From: Chlorocebus sabaeus
Lineage: Eukaryota; Chordata; Mammalia; Primates; Cercopithecidae
NCBI RefSeq assembly: GCF_047675955.1
Contig: NC_132915.1
Span: 51,598,026-51,662,025, forward strand
Length of the DNA stretch: 64,000 nt
Direction: 5' to 3'
Shown: one piece after another, positions 34,870 to 46,545 of the stretch
How positions within the stretch are numbered: position 1 is the first letter of the stretch
Layout: every line of letters starts with the position of its first letter
The notes under the pieces: generated by a model
The model's input: the letters and a program-made list of their open reading frames with translations, nothing else
Databases searched by the model: none
What the model was told of the DNA's origin: nothing
Made by a program: the position numbers and the translations under genes

Positions 34870-34879
34870 GAAAAGAAAA
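34554..34879 (+). mobile_element. AluS
   Basis: Full-length Alu (ggccaggcgaggtggctcat ... agcaagactctgtctc) with a long A-tail grading into aaaag repeats at 34855-34879. 'gagttcgagaccagccc' and 'gcttgaacctgggag' indicate an AluS-like age. The minus frame at 34614-34928 is an Alu frame. Confidence 0.96.
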
Positions 34880-35472
34880 TTTTGGAGAACAAAAGACTGT
34901 ATTTTATATCATCTTGAAAAACAAACAAAAAACTACCTTACACTATCTTCTAAATTGAAGAAAAATATGTCTTCACAGAGCATTTGCACTACTTTTTCTA
35001 ATTTACTATAAATATTTGATGCTTGGAACTCTTCTGATTTTCTGTCTTTAGATAATTCAGCCGAAGATTTATCTGTGGAAACTGCTCTGTTTAGATTGAC
35101 TGTCCTCGGCCTAAATACAGGTTCCCAGGAGTGGTGGGAATATAGAAAACCAAGCTATTCAGACCCAGAGCTGGGTTGATAACTTGGTGCAGAGAGATAT
35201 GCACAAAATGTAGTGACTTTCTGGAGGTGACTTATGATACTTAGTTAAAGCAGGAGTCCTCGACAAGGTGAAGTTAGGATGCAAGTTGTTTAGTATCATG
35301 AGAACTTGAGCATAGAGTAAGTAGGTCTTCGTTCTGGTTGGAGCTTAGGCATGGTCCGAAAACCCACTTTCCCTTGTAAGAAGTCTGCAGGATAGTTTCC
35401 TCCTTCCAGGTCCTAGAAGCATCCAAGCAAAAGTCACATTGTAATAAGTCTTTCTTTGACCACAGATACTCC
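34880..35472. other. Single-copy sequence, nothing recognised
   Basis: No exon or repeat signature. The minus frame at 35274-35519 has no recognisable domain. Confidence 0.5.
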
Positions 35473-35668
35473 TCTAAGTAGTGGTTCTCAAAGTGTGATT
35501 TCCCAGTCAGCACCATCAACCTTACCTAAAGGGTTGCTAAAAATGCACATTTTCATATTTCACCCAAGAAATAATCATAAACTCTGGGAGTGGGGATCAA
35601 CAATCCATGTTTTAACAAGTCATCCAAGTAATTCCAGTGCATGTTGGAATTTGACAATCATTGGTCTA
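35473..35668 (+). mobile_element. MER5A (hAT-Charlie non-autonomous element)
   Basis: Near full length: 'gtagtggttctcaaagtgtg', 'gcaccatcaaccttacctaa', 'aaactctgggagtggggatc', 'atccatgttttaacaagtca', ending 'ggaatttgacaatcattgg'. About 190 bases, the usual family length. Confidence 0.92.
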
Positions 35669-36837
35669 AAGCAGTTGACATTTTCGGAGCTTTGGTGTAA
35701 AACTTTGCAATACTATACTATAGTTCTTGAATTTATGCACATTTCTATGAATTTAGGCACATGTTCTATGTGGGCAATTAGCTATTAGCTGCATGTTTTA
35801 AAGGGATAATGGTTTATTTTGTCCTGAGAGATTCAATCTCTAACTCCCTGGTCAGTGTGGTCAGCACAACTTTCAAACAGTGGTTATCATTTGTGATTAG
35901 GCTGCTTAGATCTTGCCTAATAACACTCTCCAGAAGAGTCAAACTAGATTCAGGTGGCCCAGTATGGAAAGGGTGCCTGACAATCTCTAGGAAGTTCTGA
36001 AGCAATAGGTCATGTATTTGTGCTACTGCTCTAGTGGTACCTTTTTGGACCCCAATGGAAATTCTGATTCTCCTTGGGCCTGATAAGAAAGGACCCAGAT
36101 TTTTAGAAGCCCAAAGCTCTTGGGATAAAGCTCTGACCCTTCTCCACTACAAGATTATATAGTAATCTTCCTGAAATTTTTTAAACTTTAGATTTCCCTT
36201 TTAGCAAAATTTCACTGAAATTTTACTTGTTTCTGCTTAATAGAAAGTGGCTTGAAGCCTTCAAGTACATGTTCTGTATGGTTCCATATGGTTATACAAA
36301 AACCACTCATCTAAAAAGACACAAAAGTATTCTTGCTCCTACTCTGGAATCAGAAAGTGAGTCCTGACTTTGACCCTGATGGACATATATTCTTCAGAGG
36401 TCACTCCAGGCAAAGGAATTTTTTTATGGCTAATTGGGCCTTAGTTAAAATCTCTATATGGTCATGTGACTGGGGAGCTGAGGCTATGCCACCTGTGAGC
36501 CCTAGGGATCCCTTTGTTACTTCTATCTTAGGCTTATCTTCTGTTCTCTGAGCCGCACGTTGGCCTCCATTTCAGCTTGTAAGAGGTGAGGCATCTTTTT
36601 TGAAAAATGTAATCTGAGCATCAGTCACCAAGTGATACTGGTATGAAGTAACCATATGATAGAGATAGACTTCCTGCTGGGAAAGAAGCCAAATCCTACC
36701 AGTGGCCAGCTTCAGTAGCATCTACTCAGTAAGTATATTTCATTGGAGATGAATATTCTCAGAGAGAGCCAGATCCACAAAGTCATCCAAATACTTTATG
36801 AGCCATTTTTTACCATAACATATGCTCAAATAATTTA
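35669..36837. other. Single-copy sequence
   Basis: No firm repeat or gene. 36345-36375 ('tggaatcagaaagtgagtcc') could be the 5' edge of a MIR but lacks the core. Confidence 0.5.
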
Positions 36838-37013
36838 ATGTCAGGCATTTATGCATTACTTGAGTTATTTAATTTAATCCTTGCATCAACCTAACAAGGT
36901 AGGGATTCTTATTATCCCTTAGTTTGCAGGATGAGTAAACAAAACTTACAGAGGTTAGGTGACTCACTGTCAAAGAACGAGTGAAATGAGAACTGCATTC
37001 TAACCTTGGACCA
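36838..37013 (-). mobile_element. MIR SINE, left part, split by an LTR
   Basis: 'gttatttaatttaatccttg', 'aacctaacaaggtagggatt', 'cttacagaggttaggtgact' in reverse MIR order. It is cut at 37013 by the LTR and continues at 37376. Confidence 0.88.
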
Positions 37014-37375
37014 TGTATTAGTCTGTTTTCATGCTGCTGATAAAGACATACCTGAGACTGGGTAAATTACAGGGAAAAAGAGGTTTAATGAACTCATAGT
37101 TCTATGTGGCTGGGGAGGCTTCACAATCATGGTGGAAGACAAAAGGCACATCTTACATGGTGGCAGGCGGGAGGGAATGAGAGACAAGTGAAAGGGAAAA
37201 CCCCTTATAAAACCATCAGGTCTCATGAGGTTTATTCACTACCACAAGAACAATAGGAAGGAAACTGGCTCCATGATTCAATTATCTCCCACTGGGTTGT
37301 TCCCACAACACATGGGAATTATGGGAGCTACAATTCAAGATGAGATTTGGGTGGGGACACAGCCACACCATATCA
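37014..37375 (-). mobile_element. MaLR solo LTR (MSTA/THE1-type), antisense
   Basis: Complete LTR of 362 bp from 'tgtattagtctgttttcatg' to 'gacacagccacaccatatca', with termini TG...CA. It is flanked by an exact 5-bp target duplication, GACCA at 37009-37013 and at 37376-37380. 'gaaaaccccttataaaacca' favours MSTA over THE1. No internal region, so it is a solo LTR left by recombination of a non-coding-competent endogenous element. Confidence 0.97.
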
Positions 37376-37412
37376 GACCATTCTTTTAAAAACTCTGTGC
37401 TATTAACCATAG
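37376..37412 (-). mobile_element. MIR SINE, right part after the LTR
   Basis: After the second GACCA the reverse MIR 5' end continues with 'aactctgtgctattaaccat'. Confidence 0.75.
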
Positions 37413-37544
37413 TATTAGCAGTTTCCAGTGTATCAGGCCCCATACTCCCAACCGCTTTAAAACAAATATTTAAGACTCTCTTTACTATCTGGAAATAAAA
37501 TGTATCAAAAATGTCATTTATCTACACACAAAACTTTAAAAGTT

Positions 37545-37925
37545 ATACAGTGGAATACTGTTTGGCAATAAAAAGGAGCAAACTACTGACACTCAAAGCA
37601 ATATGGATACATCCCAAAAACACTGCATTGAGTAAATTCAAATACAAGAGTGCATTCTTTGTGATTCCGTTTGTATGATATTTAAGAGCAGGCAAAATCA
37701 ATCGATGGGATTACAAATCAGAACACTGGTTGCCTTTAAGAGGGGAGAAGGAAGAGGATTGACAATAAAGAGGCATGAGATGAATAGAATTACAGAAATA
37801 TTCCATATCTTGATGGAGTTTTGAATGTATGATGTAGGTATGTGTCAAAGTTCATCAAGATGTACACTCAACATTTGTATTTTACAGTTTGTAATTATAA
37901 CTCATAAAATAAAAGTCAATATAAA
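37545..37925 (+). mobile_element. Ancient L1M 3' end
   Basis: ORF2 end and 3'UTR: 'tggaatactgtttggcaata', 'ctttgtgattccgtttgtat', 'actggttgcctttaagaggg', 'atattccatatcttgatgga', 'cataaaataaaagtcaatat'. Confidence 0.88.
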
Positions 37926-38619
37926 ACTAATTGATTTATAGGACAAATAAAAGGATTTTAACATGGTATATATATTAATGTTTAGGCTGATGTATACTTG
38001 AAGACAAAATGAAATAGTCAGATACTTACATTGATTATTAATAAACTTGGATTTTCAATTTGTAATTTAATATTGTCAAAATGTTCTTCTTTTTATATCA
38101 CATGTTAAAGAAATTATTCACACATGTAGACATCATAGGGACTCATTTAGAATGGGTCAGCTGTAAATGCAGACAGGTACAATGTATCATATTTGGTTCA
38201 CTAGTATCATGACTACTATTGTTGATGAATTGACGGACTACTCTTGGAAAAGTTCACTAAAATTTTTCCAATTTTTTTTCTCAATTTATATAGTAGTTTT
38301 AATTCTGCAAAATTTAGTGAATATGAAAAACATATTTTATATTTATAAATAAAACAGTTGAATTTAAATGTCAGATAATTATACATTGAGTTTTTATCTG
38401 TAAGAATTTCCAGATATTAAAAAACCATGTGAATTGCAGGACACATCTTCATTATGGAAGAATCTCCTCTCATGGCAGTATGCCTTGTATCCCTCGCCCA
38501 TGTTCATCGAGTGCATGTAACACTCTCCCCAATTATTGTGACAACTCTAAACTGCACACATATCACAGACTCCTCAGGGGGAGCTCTACTAGCTGAGTTA
38601 TATTCCAGATAGTACTAGA
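37926..38619. other. Single-copy AT-rich sequence
   Basis: Nothing recognised, apart from a faint MER-like phrase near 38530-38590 that I cannot support. Confidence 0.5.
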
Positions 38620-38885
38620 AATTTAAAACTCCTTCTCAAGTGCTACCCCTTGTGCTAGGCCTTCTTTAACCTTTTCCGGGCTCATTAACACATCCCTTTC
38701 TGTCCTCTTAGAATCCCAATGATATTTTTATCTTAGAATTATCATGTTATGTTTTATTTTTAGGAATTTTTTATTCTACTTGCCTATGTCTCTCCCTAAA
38801 TTACAAGGTCCTTGAGGCTGGAAATGTTTTTATCTTTAACACCCAACACAGTTCAGGCATGCATTTGTTGAAAGCAAAATGAATT
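38620..38885 (+). mobile_element. L2 LINE 3' end
   Basis: 'ctccttctcaagtgctaccc', 'aattacaaggtccttgaggc', 'aacacagttcaggcatgcat' and 'ttgttgaaagcaaaatgaat' reproduce the L2 terminus. Confidence 0.82.
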
Positions 38886-40489
38886 AATATAACAATCAAT
38901 GCAAACATCAAATCTAGTGAGTCCACATGATCCACAAAAAGAACTGAATTTATTTTTGTTTTATTTTTATTATTTGTTACAAACATACTATTATATAGTA
39001 TAGTTAGGCTTTTTTAGGATTAGAACAAACTGAGATTGAGAAACAAATAATTCTTTTAATAAGAACTCTTTTGAAACATGGTACTGGCATTAAAAAGGAA
39101 AATAAGCAGGAATATTTTACATAAAGACCTTCCTCTTCTCATTTCCTTTTACTGAAAATTAGGATGTGATAAGTGCTATATCAAATTTTAACCCCAAGGC
39201 ATCTCAGTATTATGCAACAAACAAAAAATAGAAATAGGCAAGATTGCATAAGGAGATCTATATTTATTTGAGAAAACAAAATGTGATTCTTAAGATACTG
39301 CTTGGTGTCACCAATGGGAAAGTCTCACACAGGCCATTATGCCCAGAAGGGCAGCTTCATTACCTCTGCACCTAAAACCTTATCTGGGTTCTTACTTCTT
39401 GTTATCTATAAACAATCTGAACTTGGTCGGCATTCATAGTTGCTAGGGATATAGATATGTGGCCATCCTAATAATTAAGTGGGCTCTAAAATTGTGATTA
39501 GATGAACTTTCCTGATTTCCAATCCGTCTCACTGTTGAGAAGATTGAATGACTTTTCAGACCTCTCAGCTCTTCGGAAACAAAGAGGTACAGTGTACGTA
39601 TTCATCAAATCTCAGGCAAGCCACCACGGCTTTGCTCTGCAAATATGAGCGTTAGGATCGATGTGTTTATTTTTCCCATAAACCAGTAAGGCCTAATAGA
39701 ATTAAGATTCCCAGAAAGACCCACACTTTGAGATACGTTTTACTATAAATATAAACAAAAATAAAACACTAGAGAACGGTCACAGTTCTGTGTATATAAA
39801 GTCCCTTTTGAAGATTTTTTTCTTTGATATGAAAGCACAGAATTCAGACCTGATTTGGGAAAGCCAAAAGCAAAGGCCAGATCTTTTACAATCTGCTCTG
39901 TAACTCTTTGGTGTGGTAGGAAATTATTCCTGAATATCATTTTGCTGAAGTCTTGTCTGGGGGCATTCTGGGGACAAGTTTAGTGGACCCTTTGGGATTA
40001 CCAGGTACTTGGACTCAAGGCCAGGATATTCTAATTTTGTCATTGTATTTGGGACATTTTACTGACAAAGAATCTTTAGAAGTCTCTTGGGATAGTAGTT
40101 TTAGGGCCAATTGAGAACACTTCAATATGTTCTTTAATACATAATGAAAAAGCCTCTTTTTCCAAAATGCCTTTGTTCATGTATCTCATTTCTCTGGACA
40201 TTTTCTCTCCACTTAGAAACATTTGTAAAGATGCTTAGAAGGTATATTGAATAGAATCTGGAAAGCATATTGATTATTTCTGAAAGAAAATATATAGTAT
40301 AGCTACTGTTAAACAAGGGGAAGCATTCTTATGATATCTTTGTTCCATAAATCATTATTAGTAGTAACATTTTTAGGAGAAATAAAATGAGCCTACAGAA
40401 TTAGGTAAGTCCAAGGGTTGTGCATATACAATTTCTTGTGCAGTTTCCTCACATACATGCGCTAATCAATACTCTGTTAAATAGCTGAG
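38886..40489. other. Long single-copy block
   Basis: 1.6 kb, no repeat or gene recognised. Confidence 0.55.
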
Positions 40490-41165
40490 GGAGACCCTTT
40501 GCACATCTCAGGGGTTCTCTCTGTGTTCCTCTTTCTCTTCTCTGGCATTCAGCCCTCAGAACTCTAGTCACGATATTCTTTCCCAATTCTCAGCTTTTTC
40601 TCAACTCAAAGTGTCGGCCTGCATTTCCCATCCTTGCTCCAGGGCCTGGAAGCTCCCACAATAGAAAGCTGGGGTAGTCATAGGTCTTCCTTTCCATCTT
40701 TCAGTCATCACTGTCTTTCATTACCTACTGTCCAGTGTCTGCAAAACTGTCATATAAATTTTTTAAAATTAATTAATTAATTAATTAATTAATTTTTTGA
40801 GAGGGAGTCTCACTCCACTGCCCAGGCTGGAGTGCAATGATGCGATCTTGGCTCACTGCAACCTCCACCTCCCGGGTTCAAGTGATTCTCCTGCCTCAGC
40901 CTTCCAAGTAGCTGGGATTACAGGCACCTGCCACCATGCCTAGCTAATTTTTGTATTTTTAGTAGAGATAGAGTTTTACCATGTTGAGCAGGGTGGCCTC
41001 GAATACCTGACCTCAAGTGATCCACCTGCCTCGGCCTCCTAAAGTGTTGGGATTACAGGTGTGAGCCACTGTGCCCAGTGTTTTTTTTGTTTATTGTTTT
41101 TTTTTATTGTTTCAGGTGGCAGTATATCTGGTTTCTGTTACTTCATCTTGGCCTTGGAATGTCTT
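40490..41165 (-). mobile_element. Ancient L1M fragment, antisense, split by an Alu
   Basis: Left part: 'ccagggcctggaagctccca', 'tgtccagtgtctgcaaaact'. Right part: 'attgtttcaggtggcagtat', 'ctgttacttcatcttggcct'. These are known antisense L1M phrases. Orientation is inferred from other copies; the left limit is uncertain. Confidence 0.55.
40767..41079 (-). mobile_element. AluS-like Alu with an (AATT)n tail
   Basis: Reverse Alu (gagtctcactccactgccca ... ggtgtgagccactgtgccca). The tail side is a pure aatt tetranucleotide repeat of about 7 units at 40767-40794, presumably evolved from the A-tail. Confidence 0.95.
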
Positions 41166-41265
41166 CCATTTGTGGATTTAAAAATTATAAAGAATACTTA
41201 GTGATTTTGTAATGCATATATAGTGTGCTATTACCTGTTGGAGTCTTAATATCTCTACTGAGTGT

Positions 41266-41862
41266 ATTAGTTTTATAGTTCTCCAATAGTAAATTACAAC
41301 AAATTTAAGCAGCTTAAACAATACACATTTACTATCTTATAGTATTGTAGGTGAGAAATCCAGCACAGGTCTCACAGGCCTGAAATCAAGGTCTTGGCAA
41401 AGCTGTATTACTTTCTCTAGGATCTAGAAGAGGATGCCTTGCTTATTTGTGCTGGCAGAATTCAACTCCTTGTACTTGTAGAACTAAGGTCCTTTTTTTT
41501 TTTTTTTTTTTTTTTCTGTCTGTAGACTGAGGGCTTTTCCCAGATTCTTTACCACATTCCTTGTCCAATGTTTTCTTTCCATCTACTTTGAAAGCCAGGA
41601 ATAGTAGATTGAATTCCTCTCATATTGCAGTACTCAGAAACCACCCCTTTACCTTCTTCCTTTATCTATTTTTAAGGGCTCATGTAATTAGTACAGATAA
41701 TCTGATGAATTTCCCTATCCCAAGGTCCTTAACCTTAGTCACACCTGTGAAGTCCCTTTTTGCAGCTAAGGTAACATCCACAGATGCTGGGGATTAGAAC
41801 CCGAACATCTTTGGTTGTGATCTTGGTAGTGCGGGAATTATTCTGTCTACCCTACTGTGCCA
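41266..41862 (-). mobile_element. Old MaLR/MLT1-like LTR, antisense
   Basis: 'gtgtattagttttatagttc', 'cctgaaatcaaggtcttggc', 'ttgtacttgtagaactaagg', 'aagggctcatgtaattagta', 'cctgtgaagtccctttttgc', 'atctttggttgtgatcttgg' and 'attattctgtctaccctact' form one recurring mammalian LTR-like repeat. A T-run of about 25 bases (41491-41515) interrupts it. Family not fixed. Confidence 0.65.
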
Positions 41863-41869
41863 CTTCAAT

Positions 41870-42510
41870 GATATCTTAGCTAATATCCATCCCATTTTAC
41901 TCTGCCTGAATTACTGTTTTTGTCTGTTTTCCTTCAGCCTTTTCTCCTTTTCATACACCTTTCACATTGCTGCCTAAGCTATCTAGCCACAGCTTGCCAT
42001 GAATCCTATGTTCTCAATCCACTGAACTATCTGCAGTTTTATAATTACACAACACTATTTTATGTTTCAGTTACTTTGCTCTCTTTCTACTCTATATAAA
42101 TTTTTCCTAAACGTTTCTGGTGATAAGAATCACATGTGATGCATACTGAACATAACTGGCCTCTACTAAGAATCAGAGAAGAATCTGAAAAGTTGCATGA
42201 ACATAAAAATAAATCTAATTATCAGGCAAGTTTTGCAGACACTGAGAAAGCCCCTTCCTCTTCTACTCTTATTCCTTTCCAGTTGTCAAACTCATCTTCC
42301 AGGACTTATTTTAGGTGTCGCCTTTTGAATGAAGTCTTTTTGGATCTCATTATCCCTGCCAATCAAGAACAATTTCAGTTCTGAATTTTGGGCCTCCACT
42401 GTATTGCATAATTTGTTTTTATTGTGGTACTTATCAAATGCAATTGCACCCATTAATTTACAACTATGGATTTCTCTACTTAAGTATAAGTCTGAACTTT
42501 TTTTTCTAGA
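41870..42510 (+). mobile_element. L2 LINE 3' part
   Basis: 'cattgctgcctaagctatct', 'ctcatcttccaggacttatt', 'gaatgaagtctttttggatc', 'gtggtacttatcaaatgcaa' follow L2 3' order. 42120-42240 is a non-matching insert. Confidence 0.75.
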
Positions 42511-42521
42511 AATGTCTTTCA

Positions 42522-42650
42522 GGAACTTGCATTAGAATCATCTGGATTCACTAAGGAAAAAAAAGAGCCGAGAACAAATATTTAGCCCCCACTTCACATC
42601 TAGCTAATCAGATGTGCTCAGGGATAGAACCTAGAAATTTACAATTCAAT
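42522..42650. mobile_element. Possible MER5-type hAT fragment
   Basis: 'cattagaatcatctggattc' and 'atcagatgtgctcagggata' resemble the centre of MER5 elements; weak. Confidence 0.4.
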
Positions 42651-43621
42651 GAATTGTATCTAATTTCTCTCCATATCTGTAGCACCTAGATAATATAGAG
42701 AAAGAGATTCTCATTGCATGAATCTTCTGTACAATGATGGGAGTGTGCTAACTGACCAAGATTAAAACACCATGAAAACATTACCACAGGAATCTCCCAA
42801 AGGTCCCTGGAAAGAAAAAGAATCTCCAATTTGTAAATGTGGAAATTTACTTTCTAGGATAGATTCTAAGGATCTTGCTAGAGAAACATTAACAAACAAG
42901 CACACTGAATAACCCACTTGACTCCGTTCTGAGAAAAGAAACTTCATTATTATGTAGGAAGGGAAGCATGACCCTGTGTATCTTCTATGGATCCACAGGA
43001 GCTAGATCACAACATGTCTTAGACTACTTTATCTAAATTAAGTTATAGAACATATATGCCACATTTACAATGTCTCGATGGGCTATGGTTTCTCATGGCT
43101 ACAGACTAGGATGCCTGCAGAGTAATAAACTCACTTAAGATATCAACACCTAACAAGAGTCACAACCAAAAAATGAAGCTGAATATTGATAAAAATAGAG
43201 TACCTAAACCTTAAGGAAAACAATATTTAAAGATGGAACATTGGAAAACTCAATGTGCCACTTAATGATGATGCCAATTAACCAAGTTTCTTAAGAGGAA
43301 GGATGTTCTTATTTAAAATAAACTACTAAGGTTGTAAATATCATTTGGGGAATAATCACACGATATTTTAAGAACATAGGCTATCCAAAACAGAATCCTG
43401 TTGTTCTTTAGGAAATGTTAACTGTATAATAGGCACTATCTAATAACATTGTCATTGCACTCAGGAAACTCACAGGCCAGTGGAGAAAATAAATTTGTGT
43501 AAGCCCAGCTAAAATATAAGCCAGATTATAATAATTCCATAAATAGATATGTGGTTAGTATTTGAGGCATACATTTAAAAATGGAATACATCCAATATAG
43601 GAAGTTGATAAAACTAGCAAG
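42651..43621. other. Single-copy sequence
   Basis: No gene or firm repeat. 43430-43490 ('tcattgcactcaggaaactc') may be a scrap of the unresolved ancient repeat described near 52.4 kb. Confidence 0.45.
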
Positions 43622-43640
43622 ATAAACAAAGAAAGCAGAA

Positions 43641-43929
43641 GCCAGGTACAGTAGCTCATGCTTGTAATCCCAGCACTTTGAGAGTCTGAGGCAGGATAAT
43701 TGCTTAAGGCCAGGAGTTCAAGACCACCTGGGCAATATAACGAGACCCCATCTCTACAAAAAAATTTAAAAAATAAAACTAGCTAGGTGTGGTGGCACAT
43801 ACTTGTAGTCCTAGTCAGTTGGGAGACTGAGGTAGGTAGATCTCCCAAGTCCAGGAGTTCCAGGCTGCAGTGAGCCATGATCTTGCCATTGCCCTCCAGT
43901 CTGGGCAACAGAGCAAGACTCTGTCAAAA
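43641..43929 (+). mobile_element. AluJ with target duplication
   Basis: Old full-length Alu (gccaggtacagtagctcatg ... cagagcaagactctgtc). Exact 12-bp duplication ataaacaaagaa at 43622-43633 and 43930-43941. Confidence 0.96.
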
Positions 43930-43942
43930 ATAAACAAAGAAG

Positions 43943-46545
43943 AGAGAAATTACCAATACCAGAAATGAAAAAGAGGAAATCATCAAAGATCTGTCATATA
44001 CAAAAAGATGATAAAGGAATATTATAAACAACTTAATGATCATAAATTCACTATGTAGATACAATAGACGAATTCCTTGAATGATACAGACTATAACAGC
44101 TCATTCGAGAAGAGACAGATAACCAATTTTATATATGTGAACCTGTCATATATATATATATGTACAGTCATATATATGAGATTAAATTTCTCTGTGGATT
44201 CCCTATTGAATTCCATGACTTAAGGCTAAACTAATACCTATTCTTTGTGTTCTCTTCTGTAAAATAGAAGAATAGAGAGCTCTTCCCAACTCGTAACAAA
44301 CCAAATGTATTACAAAAAAAATTCCCATTAATATAGTCATGATAATCTTTAACAAAATATTATCAAATTAAATTAATCAATTCATGAATAATAAGTTACA
44401 GCCAAATGGGGGTTGCCATAGGAATAAAAGGTTGGTTCAACATTTTAAAATCAATTAATAATTCATCGTATCAACCGACTAGAGAACAAGAACCATATAG
44501 TCATCTTCCCATATTAAAGGAAAAGCATTTGACAAAAATCAAGTTATATCTTTTTTTAAAAAAAAACTACTTCAGCAATTGGACCCTCCTGAACTCAATG
44601 AAGTGTGCCTCCAACAAACCTGTAAGTAACATTATACTTGACAATGACTGAGAATTTTTCTCCCTGAGAAGAAGGCAAAAATGTCTGTTATCATCACTTA
44701 CATTCAACATTGGAGAGCAAGGTAAAGTGATAAGGCCTAAATAAATAAATTAAAGACACAAACATTTTAAAAGTAAGAAATAAAATTATCACTATTGAAG
44801 ATGATATAATTTCCTACATAGAAAGTCTCAAAGTATTTACAAATACATTACTACAACTGAGTAAAATTAGCAAGGTAGAATGCTACAAATTCAATGTAAA
44901 AATCAATTTTAATTCATATAATGAAAAGAAAACATACAAATAAAAATTTTAAAATATTATTTTAAAAAGTTTTAGAAAGCTTCGACTATTTAGGGATAAA
45001 TATAAGTATATGCAAAATGTGTATACTGGAAACTATAAAATTAAGATATACGTTAGATAATTTAGACTGACTTACAAATTCTAAAAGTCAAAATTTTGAA
45101 GATAGATGTTCATTCTTCCTGAATTGATATTTGAATGCAATAAAAAATGCAATCAAATTCCAGCAGGCTTTTATGCATATACATAAAAATCAACAAGCAT
45201 ATTCCAAAATGAATAAGAAAAACAATCCAAATGGCAAAATAATTTTGTAAAAGAAGACAGAATTAGGAAAAGTCTCACAACTTGACTTTGAGATCTACTA
45301 TAAAGCCATGCTAATCAATAAAGTATGGTATGGTGTACAGATATACATATAAATCAATGGAATAGATAGTTCATGAATAGACCATACACAAGCATCAATT
45401 GACTTTCAGCAAGAAGCAAAGGTAACTCAAGGGGAAAGGATTATATTTTCCAAAAAAGTAGTGTGGGAACAATCAGGCATCCACATGAGAAATAACGACT
45501 TTTACCTTGCACCATACAGAAAAATAACTTGATATGGGTCATAGATCTAAATGTACAAGCTAACATTCTGAACATTTTGAAGAAAACAAAAATCTTTGTG
45601 AGCCTGAATTAGGCAAAGATTTCATACATGGGTCATAAAAATCTAAAGTCATAGAAAATTGATATATTGAATGTCATTAAAATTAAATCTTCTGTTCTCC
45701 AAAAGAAACTATGAAGAAAATTTAAAGACAAGTCAGGAAATGGCAGGAAAGCTTGAAAAATTTTTATTTGATAAGGATTTGTGTCTAGAACAAAGGACTC
45801 TTTCAAGTCAATAGAATGATCCGTTTAAGAATAGGCAAAAATTTTAACGATAATTCATCAAAGATATATAAATGACAAGCACATGAAGAGATGCTCAACA
45901 TTATAAATTAGAGAAATGTAGATTAAAATCATGTGAGGTATCACCAAACACCTGTTAGGATAGCTAAAATTTAAGACTGATAATACCAATTGCTGGTGAA
46001 GACGTGAAGCAAATGCAACTCTCATATATTGCTAGCAGAAATGTAGAATGGCTCTGACCTTTTATTAAAGAGTTCAAAAATTTCTTTTAAATATATTTTA
46101 AATATATTTTCCAAATTGCTTATTCTCTCTTTCTTTCTCAAGAATGCCAAAGAATTGAAGATTTGGTCTCTTTACATAATCTCATATTTCCTGAGTTTTT
46201 GTTCATTTTTTAAAAATTCTTTTTTCTTCATATTTTATCCAAGTTGATTCGAAGGATGGGTAAACATTCGCTTACCACAGCAAGGCAAAAATCCACTCCT
46301 AAGTTGTTACCCTAGAGAAATAAAAGCAGATGTCTGTACAAAGATCTGTATGGTGTATTTATAGAAGCTTTATTCTTTATAGCCCTAAATTAGAAATAAC
46401 CTAAATATCCATTATCTGATGAGCACAAAGACAAATAAAAAATATCAATGTAATAGAATATTCCTCAGCTTTAAAAAGGAATGAACCACTCTTATAAGCA
46501 GTAATGTGAGAGAAGTGTAAAAGAACTGTGTTAGGTATAGAAACC
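43943..46545 (+). mobile_element. Ancient L1M, ORF2 portion (left part of a split element)
   Basis: Decayed ORF2 can be followed throughout: 'gaattccttgaatgatacag', 'gttggttcaacattttaaaa', 'ggaaaagcatttgacaaaaa' (RT), the active-site region at about 44799-44806 ('gaagatgata', reading EDD), 'gccatgctaatcaataaagt', 'gaagagatgctcaacattat' and 'ctaaattagaaataacctaa'. No long open frame. The element is interrupted by a younger L1 at 46546 and resumes at 50083. Confidence 0.88.
46083..46258 (-). mobile_element. Antisense L1 ORF1 fragment inside the L1M
   Basis: 'ctcaagaatgccaaagaatt', 'ggtctctttacataatctca' and 'ccaagttgattcgaaggatg' are antisense L1 ORF1 phrases. Flanking L1M ORF2 is continuous across it. 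The left end contains a small repeat, ttttaaatata twice. Confidence 0.7.
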
